Below are positions 43,828-52,354 of a stretch of 64,000 nt of DNA, piece after piece. Made by a program: the position numbers and the translations under genes. The DNA comes from Phycisphaerales bacterium (GTDB lineage Bacteria > Planctomycetota > Phycisphaerae > Phycisphaerales > UBA1924). The notes beneath the pieces were generated by a model that saw only the letters and a program-made list of their open reading frames with translations, had not been told where the DNA came from and searched no databases. The stretch lies in NCBI GenBank assembly GCA_029260555.1, contig JAJDCZ010000058.1, forward strand, positions 23,282 to 87,281. Reading direction: 5' to 3'. Position 1 is the first letter of the stretch, and each line of letters begins with the position of its first letter.

Positions 43828-44484
43828 TCAGCGGCGTCTGCGACCAAAGGCCAGACCACCAAGGATCAGCATGGAAGCCGATGCGGGCGAAGGAATAGTG
43901 ATAATGACACCGCCGGTGACCTTCTTCTCAATAAACGATGTCGAGTTCGCCTGGGAAGTGGCGGCAAGAACATTGTCAAGAACCACCATGACATGCACCC
44001 AGTCAGGGGGCATGATCGAAAGGTCAACACTGGGCGTGCCCGACCAGTTGGCAGCACCGGAGTTGAAAGTCTGACTGAAGTGGTCGTCCGCCACACGGAA
44101 ACCATTCAGATCAGTTACGAACAGTCCTGCTGTCACAGAAACTGAACCGACGCCGGAAATGGTGTAGTCACCAATTTCGGTAATCGCGATGCCATTGAAC
44201 ACAAACCCGGGCTTTGCGATCAACTCGAACTGAAGACGGTCGTTCGTCTGATCAGCCACGCCGTTGGTGCTGCTGGCATTGAATGCCTGCGGGAAAAAGA
44301 TAAACGAGTTACCTGTCACTGTCGGGCTGCCAAACAACCCGTTGTCACTTCCTCCATTAAGCCAGAAGAAGTCTGCTGTTGAGCCACTGGGGTTATCCCA
44401 AGGGACAAACGCCATGGCTGGACCAGCCAGCATCAGGGCGAAAACACCCGATCCGAGCGTGATGATGCGTTTTGTGGATTCCAC
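43828..44484 (-). CDS. Secreted protein with PEP-CTERM-like RRRR tail (paralogue 1)
   Basis: 218 residues. GTG start with AGGAG six to seven bases upstream. Signal peptide (SGVFALMLAGPAMAF), a beta-rich middle, and a C-terminal SPASASMLILGGLAFGRRRR: Pro-containing motif, hydrophobic helix and terminal basic cluster. This is a variant of the PEP-CTERM sorting signal, which targets proteins for exosortase processing. It resembles the next gene in layout (WDNPSGSTADFFWLNGG versus WNNPSGSAAFFSWANGQ), so the two are tandem paralogues. The function of the mature domain is unknown. Confidence 0.87.
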   Translation of the reverse strand: MESTKRIITLGSGVFALMLAGPAMAFVPWDNPSGSTADFFWLNGGSDNGLFGSPTVTGNSFIFFPQAFNASSTNGVADQTNDRLQFELIAKPGFVFNGIAITEIGDYTISGVGSVSVTAGLFVTDLNGFRVADDHFSQTFNSGAANWSGTPSVDLSIMPPDWVHVMVVLDNVLAATSQANSTSFIEKKVTGGVIITIPSPASASMLILGGLAFGRRRR

Positions 44485-44550
44485 CTGATCTCTCCTTCAC
44501 CAAATTTAATTGGTGTCATGTACCCTCATAAAGTCCGCTTGTTGTCTGAA

Positions 44551-45231
44551 TCAGCGGCGGCGACGCACAGCTGCCAGCCCGGCCAGTGACAGCAATGAAA
44601 CTGCTGCAGGTGCTGGGATGATGGTCAGTGCGACAGGTGCACCCAGGACATCGTTGCCGATGAATGCGGTGCCTCCGGGAGTGCTGATGGAAATCAGGTT
44701 ACTCGTGAAGGTCAGGTGGATCTGTGTCCAGCCGTTGGCGCCCAGCAGAGGAACCTGTGTGGTGCCTTGCCAGTTTCCAGTGCCTGCGGTGGCGATGGGG
44801 AAGCCATTGGGGCTTGTCATCGAAGCCTGCTCAGCGCGAGGAGCCAGCAGATCTGAAATGTCCATCAGAGCGTTGGCCTCGACGCTGCCAGCGCCTGTGA
44901 GCTCGTAGGTGCCGAACTGTTGAATGCGGATGGCTGTGAATCCAAAGCCAGACTGAGCGAACAGATCAACCTCGAAGGTGTCCGTTGCAGTGACTGAAGC
45001 GCCGTTTGTGGCTGAGGCGTTGAAGCTCTGCGGGAAGAACACGAATGTGTCACCACCAGTGATGATGGGGCTTCCAAAGAGGTTTGTATTGGAGTTTTGT
45101 CCGTTAGCCCAGCTAAAGAAAGCTGCTGAACCGCTGGGATTGTTCCAGGCAACTGCAGCGGATGCAGTCGTAGCGCCCACAAAAACAACACCGGCTGCCA
45201 AAGCCATACCGCGAATCATATTGTACTTCAT
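44551..45231 (-). CDS. Secreted protein with PEP-CTERM-like RRRR tail (paralogue 2)
   Basis: 226 residues. Signal peptide (MALAAGVVFVGATTASAA), then a beta domain shared with the gene downstream (WNNPSGSAAFFSWANGQ, FGSPIITGGDTFVFFPQSFN, GTYELTGAGSVEANAL). The tail IIPAPAAVSLLSLAGLAAV followed by RRRR is a clear PEP-CTERM variant. The protein is probably exported and either attached to the surface or released after C-terminal processing. It lies 66 bp upstream of paralogue 1 on the same strand. Confidence 0.87.
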   Translation of the reverse strand: MKYNMIRGMALAAGVVFVGATTASAAVAWNNPSGSAAFFSWANGQNSNTNLFGSPIITGGDTFVFFPQSFNASATNGASVTATDTFEVDLFAQSGFGFTAIRIQQFGTYELTGAGSVEANALMDISDLLAPRAEQASMTSPNGFPIATAGTGNWQGTTQVPLLGANGWTQIHLTFTSNLISISTPGGTAFIGNDVLGAPVALTIIPAPAAVSLLSLAGLAAVRRRR

Positions 45232-45529
45232 GCCTTGTCTCTCTCAAAGAAAAAAGAATACTCTCCACAAGCTGATAATCTCTCCCAGATAATCAACCTG
45301 CATAAGTGATTGCTCTGCCAACCTATGACCTGGCATCACGATCACACAATGCTCCATTCGCAGCCGATTTAATCCTGTTGCATCAGAGCGTCTTATACTC
45401 TTTTGCAGCAAGTCCTTTTGCGAACTGGCCCTATAAACCACGGGCTTACTACAAGACTACCAAAATTCCTGATCAGATCAAGAGCTTTTTCAGCAAATGG
45501 CAACTATTTTTGCCAGATAAAATGATATT
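45232..45529. other. Intergenic region with nested inverted repeats
   Basis: AT-rich 298 bp between the histidine kinase gene and the RRRR-tail gene. At 45491-45539 an outer pair CAGCAAAT/ATTTGCTG encloses TGGCAA/TTGCCA and ATAAAAT/ATTTTAT. None is followed by a good T-run on the minus strand, so I do not call a terminator. The promoter of the downstream secreted gene should be here. Confidence 0.5.
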
Positions 45530-47566
45530 TTATTTGCTGTAAACTGGGCCAACTCTCAGCTTCAGGCAAAAACAACAGCCTTGGGAAGTATCCCGGGCCA
45601 GTGTCAGTGAGCCTCCCATCTGATGAGCCAGCTCTTTTGAAATCGATAAACCCAGTCCAATACCGGGCTTAGGATCGTTTTCTCGCCCTTTTCCCCGATT
45701 GAATGGCTCAAAGATGCGCAGGCGATCGGAACGGCTGATGCCAGCTCCAAAGTCCTGCAGACAAAAGAAGATACCATCACCCCTCAGGCTCACACGGAAG
45801 ATTAAATTGTTGTTTTTTGCTCCCCCAGCATACTTGATCGCGTTATCCACCAGATTAACCATGATCCGTTCCACAGCCCTAGGCTGGGCAAAAACACGAC
45901 AACCCCCATCCACCTCGATCTCAACCGTCAACTCCATCGAGCCTGATTCTGCTCGAATCGTGAGCCTTTGTGCCAAATCCTGCACCAGAGGCCCCAATTC
46001 GATGGCCTGACAACCCTTGATCCCCGCCCGATCGCCCAATCTGGCGTATTCGAGCACATTTTCGACGATCTCCGCAAGCCGGCGCGATTCCTTTTGAAGC
46101 GTCTGTATATAGGTACGCTTTTTCTCAGGCTCCTGAATCAAGTCGCCAGCCAGCATGTCGCTATAAAGGCAGAAGGTCGTCAAAGGCGTTCGCAACTCAT
46201 GGGTGACCGCAGCGACAAACCGTCCGCGCCTCTCGCCGAGTTCAATTGCTGTCCAAAGCACGATCCCGATCGCAGCGACGCCCACCAGCACACCCGCCCA
46301 TGCAATTACCAGCGTGCGAATCACAGGCGAGGAAAAACCCAGAGGCGCCAGGGCAGCTTGTTGTGCGATGGGCTTTGCCATGAGCCTTGCGGGAATGCTC
46401 GCCAGCAGCATCGGGTCAGCGTTCACGCTGGGATCAGCTTCGGGCAACTCAATGGGGATCAGATCAGCATCGCTCAGGACGCCATCAGCCAGACTCAGAA
46501 GTTCTGCTTTGAGCCCGGGCCAATCGATCCAGATCCCCTGGACGGTCTGCGCCTGCCCCTGACTGACCACGCGAATGAGCATCAACTCGTCTTGATTATC
46601 AGTTGCATGAATCCACCGTACTTCTAATGGCCCCTGATGCACAATGGGAAATGAGCCATCATCCCGCACTGAAGCATCCGGTTCATCCAGCATTATTTCG
46701 TCTTTATCAGCACGAAATAGAGACTCTGCATCACCACCAGCCTCAGCATCAGCAAACTCCTGCATCTGCTCTGGAGCGGTTGCATCTGTCAGTTTTTTGG
46801 GATCTTCACTCAGCTTTGTGTTTGGCGTACTGGCGAGGCGTTTGGGGTTGTCAACGGAGGTGCTCTGGGTTTGATCCTGAAAGGTTCGCCCTTTGCCGCC
46901 TCTCGTAATCTTTGCGATGCTCTGCCGGGCACGAAGTTCATTCACGCTTTGCTGCTTGTTGCGAATGTTTTCATCAGCTTGAGAAAGTAGCAACGATTCT
47001 TCGCCAGTTTGTGCATCGACCTGTTCAGCGTCTTTCAAGGCATGCAAAGCCCAGCGCCGATCTGCAGGCAGAATCCTGCTGAGATGACTGAGCTTTTGCT
47101 CTGCCCGGATGATTCTGAGGGGATCGGTGTATCGACTCAGTGCCAGATCCTCTGCGAGTTCTCTGGAATCACCAATCGGAGCCTGAGGCGAGCTGAGCGT
47201 GCCATCAGGCTCAATCTGAAAATACAAAAGCACAAACTCGGTTTCGCTGGTGAGCAGGGGTGAAGGGGTCAGCACTTCACCGGGAGCAAGCCTGACGAAC
47301 ATCTGGTCATACGCGCGGTCGCGAGCGTAAAATGCGCGGTAGTGAAAGTAAGGCCTTGCTGCTTCGGTCGCAAGAAGGGGCGCAAGTCTGGTTTCCATGC
47401 GCCAGAGCACGAGCCTTGATGCTTCTTGAAACGATGCCTGAACCTGGGCAGCGTGTTCTGCGCGCTGGCCATGCAGGACATGCTGCGTCAGACCTGCCAT
47501 GGCGGTGAGGACCGTTGCAGCACACAGGCCAAAGGTGATCGCTGCGCGCCGGGTCCGTCTGTTCAC
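45530..47566 (-). CDS. Sensor histidine kinase with a large extracytoplasmic region
   Basis: 678 residues; GTG start overlapping the regulator's stop by four bases (GTGA). Membrane helix 1 is at ~10-28, helix 2 at ~417-440 (VIAWAGVLVGVAAIGIVLW). The ~390 residues between them would lie outside the cytoplasm and include a helical start and a low-complexity, Gln/Asp-rich part. The kinase core has H-box VTHELRTPLTTF (H456), N-box NLVDNAIKYA (~573), DFGAGI (~605) and GIGLGLSISK (~633). No HAMP domain is visible, and I recognise no known sensor domain. It is the cognate partner of the OmpR-type regulator. Confidence 0.92.
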   Translation of the reverse strand: MNRRTRRAAITFGLCAATVLTAMAGLTQHVLHGQRAEHAAQVQASFQEASRLVLWRMETRLAPLLATEAARPYFHYRAFYARDRAYDQMFVRLAPGEVLTPSPLLTSETEFVLLYFQIEPDGTLSSPQAPIGDSRELAEDLALSRYTDPLRIIRAEQKLSHLSRILPADRRWALHALKDAEQVDAQTGEESLLLSQADENIRNKQQSVNELRARQSIAKITRGGKGRTFQDQTQSTSVDNPKRLASTPNTKLSEDPKKLTDATAPEQMQEFADAEAGGDAESLFRADKDEIMLDEPDASVRDDGSFPIVHQGPLEVRWIHATDNQDELMLIRVVSQGQAQTVQGIWIDWPGLKAELLSLADGVLSDADLIPIELPEADPSVNADPMLLASIPARLMAKPIAQQAALAPLGFSSPVIRTLVIAWAGVLVGVAAIGIVLWTAIELGERRGRFVAAVTHELRTPLTTFCLYSDMLAGDLIQEPEKKRTYIQTLQKESRRLAEIVENVLEYARLGDRAGIKGCQAIELGPLVQDLAQRLTIRAESGSMELTVEIEVDGGCRVFAQPRAVERIMVNLVDNAIKYAGGAKNNNLIFRVSLRGDGIFFCLQDFGAGISRSDRLRIFEPFNRGKGRENDPKPGIGLGLSISKELAHQMGGSLTLARDTSQGCCFCLKLRVGPVYSK

Positions 47567-48270
47567 GATTGAACCTCATCAGCCTCAGCCAGCATGTACC
47601 CCTTGGCGCGCACGGTTTTGATCACGCTTGGATTTTTTGAATCATCACGAAGCTGTTCGCGCAGGCGGGCGATGGTCATGTCGATGGTGCGTGTATGTAC
47701 GCCTTGCGGGTCCACGCCCCAGACCCTCTGAAGAAGTTCGTCGCGAGAGATTGCTCTTTGTGCATTACTGGCGAGGTAGGCGAGGACCTGAACTTCTCTT
47801 TCAGACAGACTCACGCGCGTGCCATCTGCAAGCACCACTTCGCGCCGTTGCAGATCCACGAATCGCCCGGCAACGCGAAAGCTCTTGATGCCTTGGGGGC
47901 GTTCTGCGGATCGGCGCAACACCGCCTGAACACGGGCGAGAAGTTCCATCACACTAAAAGGCTTGACGACATAATCATCTGCGCCAAAGCGAAGACCCTG
48001 TATGCGGTCGGATTCTTCGCCTCGGGCGGTGAGCATGATGACCGCCAGCCCGGGCTTGTGCTGACGGATCTGGGTGAGCACCTCAAAGCCATCCATCCTG
48101 GGCATCAGCACATCCAGCAGCACCACATCGACCTCAGCATCCAGCGCAACTCGCAAGCCTTCAGCACCATCGGCAGCTTCAAGCACGCGATAGCCCGCAA
48201 TGGTTGCAGCATCGACCAGCCCCAGACGGATCGCGTCGTCATCTTCAACAATGAGAATCGTACCAGGCAC
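47563..48270 (-). CDS. OmpR/PhoB-type response regulator
   Basis: 235 residues; GTG start with GGAGG eight bases upstream. Receiver domain with acidic pair (VEDDD near residue 9), phosphoacceptor D53 in VVLLDVLMPRMDG, and the conserved Thr/Lys (MLTARGE, VVKPF). The C-terminal winged helix is of the OmpR type (LSEREVQVLAYLASN, TIDMTIARLREQL, IKTVRAKGYML). It is co-transcribed with the kinase and sits 18 bp after the DUF4139 gene, so it may regulate its own operon. Confidence 0.94.
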   Translation of the reverse strand: MPGTILIVEDDDAIRLGLVDAATIAGYRVLEAADGAEGLRVALDAEVDVVLLDVLMPRMDGFEVLTQIRQHKPGLAVIMLTARGEESDRIQGLRFGADDYVVKPFSVMELLARVQAVLRRSAERPQGIKSFRVAGRFVDLQRREVVLADGTRVSLSEREVQVLAYLASNAQRAISRDELLQRVWGVDPQGVHTRTIDMTIARLREQLRDDSKNPSVIKTVRAKGYMLAEADEVQS

Positions 48271-48288
48271 CAGCGCAGGCCTCCGTTA

Positions 48289-49845
48289 TTACCATGAATA
48301 GTGCACGGTGTATGTGATTACCTGCTCGCCGTCGGGTTCAATAGTCACCGGGAAGTGGATGGTTCGGCTATTGATCTTCTCAAACTCGTGGCTGTTGACA
48401 GCGATCTTCCAGTTACTCCAGCGAAACAAGGACTCTTTGACGATGACAGTTACAGCTTTGTCCTTGTGATTACGAAGCGTGATCTTGAAAGATTCGCTCA
48501 TCGTCTTGCGCCTGGCATCAATCAGAAAGTTGGTGCGGACATGCTCGCCCACCACATCAAAGGCGCTACCGAGCTTGATAAGGACCGATTCGTTCTTGGG
48601 CGTGTGGTCGATGATATCTTCGCCGATGAACTCGAGTGAGCCATCAGCTTCGTCAAGCTGACTTACGCGGATTCGCCCGGCAGGCAAAGGCACACCCAGG
48701 CCGAAGTCTTCATCATTTTTAAACCGCAGGTAGACATCGATTTTTTTGTTGGACTGATTACCGAAATCACGCTGAACAAAGGGGTCTGAGCTGTACGACC
48801 AGCCATGGTAAGGCTGACCGACATACACCATCAACTTGTCAGCAGGCACATCCCGGGCCTGATCGAACAGCTCGATCTGCTTGGTGGAGTTATCGGGAAT
48901 GGTGGTCGCCCGCCCCAGTGTGTAGAGATGGAACTCGAAGAACGATTTTTCAGCAAACCCGGCGGGTGCAGCGTCTGCCATCATTTCCATTTTTGAAAAA
49001 TCATTTCTATTTCTTAGCAAGCGTGATCGCCCACCTTGTGGCGCACGATTAACATCGCCTGCGATGAGTTTGAGTTTGGCATCGTGATATGAAGCTCCGG
49101 ACTTGTTGATGATGCTGACCCAGGCACCCAGGTCAAGCGTGCCTTTGTTGGGGTTGTCGCCTTCTTTCCAAGTCAGGTTGTAGTCGGTCCACCAGGTGAT
49201 GCCTTTGGTTTCGTAGGAAACTCGGGCGGTTTGTGAGCCTCCGGTTTTGGAGTAGGTTTGCCAGACGAGTGTGGGTCGCGTCATGAGGCCGCCGGGCAGT
49301 TCCGGGAAGATGACATTGGTGTAGCTGCGCATCACGCGGATGCCTTGATCGGTTTTGAGCACCAGTCCGCCATTGGTCGAGAGCAGTGTGCCGGTGTATT
49401 GATCGATCGAATCGCCCACGATCTGCTCAATGGTGATCTGGCGGTCGATGTATTTCTCCATCAGTTTTTGTGAGCCGATCAGATCAAAGCGGTAGTCCTG
49501 TTCGTAGACGAGTGTGCCATCAGGGTCGGTAAGCGAGGTAAAGCGCACGGTGGTGGGGTCGATGAGCGACGCAACATCAGTGAAGTTGATGGAGCCTGTA
49601 CCCTTGGGGATGTCCATGTCGCGGTCCTGACGGACGACAGCGTACCCGGGAATCTGCCCTAGCCAGTAACTTGCGTTGTAACTTGTGCCAGGCAGCGGGC
49701 GGTACAGCTCTGGTGATACCGCGCCGGGTCTTGCCTTGGAATAGATCGTGAGCGAGGTCGAGTCATCAGCCAGAAGGGTTCCTGCATGGGCTGTGAGAAG
49801 CGCAGCTGCGGTCAGCACTTTGATGGTTCGTAAAAGCGGTTTCAT
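48289..49845 (-). CDS. Secreted DUF4139-domain protein
   Basis: 518 residues. Signal peptide (VLTAAALLTAHAGTLLA), then a region with RFTSLTDPDGTLVYEQDYRFD and a C-terminal DUF4139-like part (VSYETKGITWWTDYNLTWKE, LDLGAWVSIINKSGASYHDA, LKLIAGDVN, and at the end IKLGSAFDVVGE, TLRNHKDKAVTVIVKE). DUF4139 occurs in mucoidy-inhibitor-like proteins and is of unknown function. AAGGA lies eight bases upstream. It lies between the VIT/vWA gene and the two-component genes, so it is probably in the same transcript. Confidence 0.88.
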   Translation of the reverse strand: MKPLLRTIKVLTAAALLTAHAGTLLADDSTSLTIYSKARPGAVSPELYRPLPGTSYNASYWLGQIPGYAVVRQDRDMDIPKGTGSINFTDVASLIDPTTVRFTSLTDPDGTLVYEQDYRFDLIGSQKLMEKYIDRQITIEQIVGDSIDQYTGTLLSTNGGLVLKTDQGIRVMRSYTNVIFPELPGGLMTRPTLVWQTYSKTGGSQTARVSYETKGITWWTDYNLTWKEGDNPNKGTLDLGAWVSIINKSGASYHDAKLKLIAGDVNRAPQGGRSRLLRNRNDFSKMEMMADAAPAGFAEKSFFEFHLYTLGRATTIPDNSTKQIELFDQARDVPADKLMVYVGQPYHGWSYSSDPFVQRDFGNQSNKKIDVYLRFKNDEDFGLGVPLPAGRIRVSQLDEADGSLEFIGEDIIDHTPKNESVLIKLGSAFDVVGEHVRTNFLIDARRKTMSESFKITLRNHKDKAVTVIVKESLFRWSNWKIAVNSHEFEKINSRTIHFPVTIEPDGEQVITYTVHYSW

Positions 49846-49931
49846 TTGTTCGTTCCTTTACGCCAGTTGGCGTGGTTGGTGGACTTGTATCTGGTACGAA
49901 TCAAAGCTGTCTATCAGTTCATGCCAATGTC

Positions 49932-52208
49932 TCACTCAGGATTCTGTACCAGCACGCGCTGACTATCAATGAGCAGGTAGATTTCGCCGCGCTGGGCGAG
50001 CAGTCCCTGGCGCCCTTCTTTGGTCAGCTTATCAAGAAGTGTCGCATATTCGGAGGTGCCGGGGAGGATGGTCTGGTCGGGTTTTTCGTTTTCTTTTTCA
50101 AGAAGCCTGGAGTCGACCCATCGCTTGCCTCGCAAAAAGAGGGTGCGATCAGCAATCTGAAGGATGTTTTTGACCTGAACCTTCTTGCCAGAAGCATCCC
50201 GGTAAGCCATTCCGGGGGCTCGTGATTTGCCCATTGACTGAATCTCTTGTTCTTGCATGACCCCGCCCTTGCCGCTGCGACCTCGAACCGCTCTGTCCTG
50301 GATTCGCTCTTCAGCATCATCAAGCGACGCCTGACGACCAGCAGCCGTTGAAAAATCAGCATCTTCGGTGGCAAGAAACGAGGTGTACTCAGTCAGAATC
50401 CCGTACTGCGTCGAAAGCGACACGATCTCATCGACAAGTTCCTTCAGGGCGGGGTCACTCTGGACCGTGCGCCCGTCCGCAGCCTGCTGACGAATCGAAT
50501 CTATCAGGAACCCGATTCGGCGATTGGCCCAAAGCCTGGGAATCGAGGCATATTCCAGCGATGCCTCGCCCGGGTCCACCGGCACATCCACCGTCACTTC
50601 CTCTCCCAATAGCGAGCCTGTGATGCGAATCGCTGCGGGCATGGCCATCGCATAGCGGCCCAGCACCACAACCTGATCACCCAGAAACAGATCTGGCAAA
50701 GTTGCAGGCACCACAACACTGAGAACGCCTGGGATCTCCTGGCCTGCATCGTCAACCATCGTCATCACAAGATCGGTCAGCGAGATGCCTCCCAGTTGGT
50801 CAAAGACTTCTGCGATTCGGGTTTCGACATTCTCGCTGGGATCGATGAAGGTGGTCGATCCTTTGCCTCTTCGCGAAAGATTGGTCAGCAGCGGGGCATT
50901 GACATCATGACCCACGCCAAAGCTGAAGATGCGGCGATGATGGGTGTTGGCGTTGGCGACCGCTTCACGGATTCCCACCTCGTCGGTCTGACCTACGGTG
51001 GGCAGGCCATCGGTGAGGAAGAAAACCATGGGCATAAGTTCCTGTCCACCTGGTTCAGGGCGCAAGGCTGCGAGCAGTGCGTCGTGGATGTTGGTGCCGC
51101 CGCCAACTCGAAGCCGGGCCAGATAGTCCCGTGCCTGATTCATGGTTTTGTCAGACTTGATCACCGCATTCTTGTTGAACGATGCGATGGTGTCTGAATA
51201 GTCAATGATGTTGAATGCTTCGCCATCGTTAAGACTCTGGATGACGCTCAATGCTGCAGCCTTTGCCTGGACAAACTTTGTGCCATTCATGGAACCCGAG
51301 CGGTCCAGCACAATGATGATCTCGCGTTTGGGTGTGGCTGCGAGCAGGTCAATCTTGTCAGCGTTCAAGTTGAGCATGGTCATGAAAAAACCCGTGGCGA
51401 GTTTGTTGTGTGCCTCGGGAGAGGGATAGAGAAGCGTGGTCGCACTGACAGGACCAGCGTTTTGAGATTGTGTAAACCAGACCAGACGAAACGAGCCTGA
51501 ATCCGAATCTGAATCAATGACGGCTTTGAACTGGGTCGCAAGCCCGCCCTCGCCAGGCACCAGGGTGATCTCATGGCTCGGGCAGAACAGACCGGTGAGA
51601 GGCTGAGTCGTTCGGACGGATCCCTGGATCGTCCAGGGTGTGGTGTTGCCCACCATGACCTGGCTGCGAGGCAAGGTGTACGAAGATCGGCCGCCATGAG
51701 AAGCTGCGACCAGCTCAAATGTAATACTCAGATGCTGGGTTGCACCGGGCGCGATGGGAAATGCGCTGGTGCGGATGGCACCCGTGCCTACAAACTCAAG
51801 CAGGGCAGGGTCTTTCATTTTGGAAACGATGGCTTCATATTCACGCCGGGCATCACCCGCATTGAGTACACGAAATACAGGTTCATCGCCCAAGCCATCA
51901 AAGTGCATGCCCGTCACGGCTGCGCCATCAGGAATGGGCAGCAGCAGACTTGCTTCAGCCTGGCTTTTTGACGAGTTGGTCAGCTCAAGGGTCATGGTTG
52001 TGCGCACGATCTGGTCCATGATCACAACATCAACCCCCACGCTGACAACGCGGATGGGGTCAGCATAGTGGCGCATTCTCCCTTCGGTCTGAGGCACAAT
52101 GACTTGCACATCCTGCTCAACAAATCGCTGCCCGAAAGTCACAGGTGCAAGCATGAATCCTGCTACGAGTCCGAGAATCATTCCATTTCGTCTGGCCGAG
52201 TTGCGCAT
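49932..52208 (-). CDS. Secreted VIT and von Willebrand factor A domain protein
   Basis: 758 residues from the ATG at 52208, which has AGGAG eight bases upstream. Signal peptide (MILGLVAGFMLAPVTFGQ). VIT domain at about 30-170 (VVIMDQIVRTTMTLELTNSS, AEASLLLPIPDGAAVTGM, EYEAIVSKMKDPALLEF). vWA domain with complete MIDAS: IIVLDRSGSMNGTKF (DxSxS), then GTNIHDAL and FFLTDGLP. The ~250-residue C-terminal part has a Gly/Arg-rich stretch and no known domain. Such proteins are thought to form adhesive or scaffolding complexes. It is the first gene of a four-gene unit with DUF4139 and a two-component system. Confidence 0.93.
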   Translation of the reverse strand: MRNSARRNGMILGLVAGFMLAPVTFGQRFVEQDVQVIVPQTEGRMRHYADPIRVVSVGVDVVIMDQIVRTTMTLELTNSSKSQAEASLLLPIPDGAAVTGMHFDGLGDEPVFRVLNAGDARREYEAIVSKMKDPALLEFVGTGAIRTSAFPIAPGATQHLSITFELVAASHGGRSSYTLPRSQVMVGNTTPWTIQGSVRTTQPLTGLFCPSHEITLVPGEGGLATQFKAVIDSDSDSGSFRLVWFTQSQNAGPVSATTLLYPSPEAHNKLATGFFMTMLNLNADKIDLLAATPKREIIIVLDRSGSMNGTKFVQAKAAALSVIQSLNDGEAFNIIDYSDTIASFNKNAVIKSDKTMNQARDYLARLRVGGGTNIHDALLAALRPEPGGQELMPMVFFLTDGLPTVGQTDEVGIREAVANANTHHRRIFSFGVGHDVNAPLLTNLSRRGKGSTTFIDPSENVETRIAEVFDQLGGISLTDLVMTMVDDAGQEIPGVLSVVVPATLPDLFLGDQVVVLGRYAMAMPAAIRITGSLLGEEVTVDVPVDPGEASLEYASIPRLWANRRIGFLIDSIRQQAADGRTVQSDPALKELVDEIVSLSTQYGILTEYTSFLATEDADFSTAAGRQASLDDAEERIQDRAVRGRSGKGGVMQEQEIQSMGKSRAPGMAYRDASGKKVQVKNILQIADRTLFLRGKRWVDSRLLEKENEKPDQTILPGTSEYATLLDKLTKEGRQGLLAQRGEIYLLIDSQRVLVQNPE

Positions 52209-52354
52209 GAGTGGTCTCCTTGTTGCCGGGCACCAATATGCCCTTCCACACAAAGAGATACCATCAGGCAGTGCATCTGGGCGTAACCGCTATGTAACGA
52301 CAGCGCAAAACCGTCTTGCATGCAACACACGCCTTGTTCATGCAACCAAAAAGA

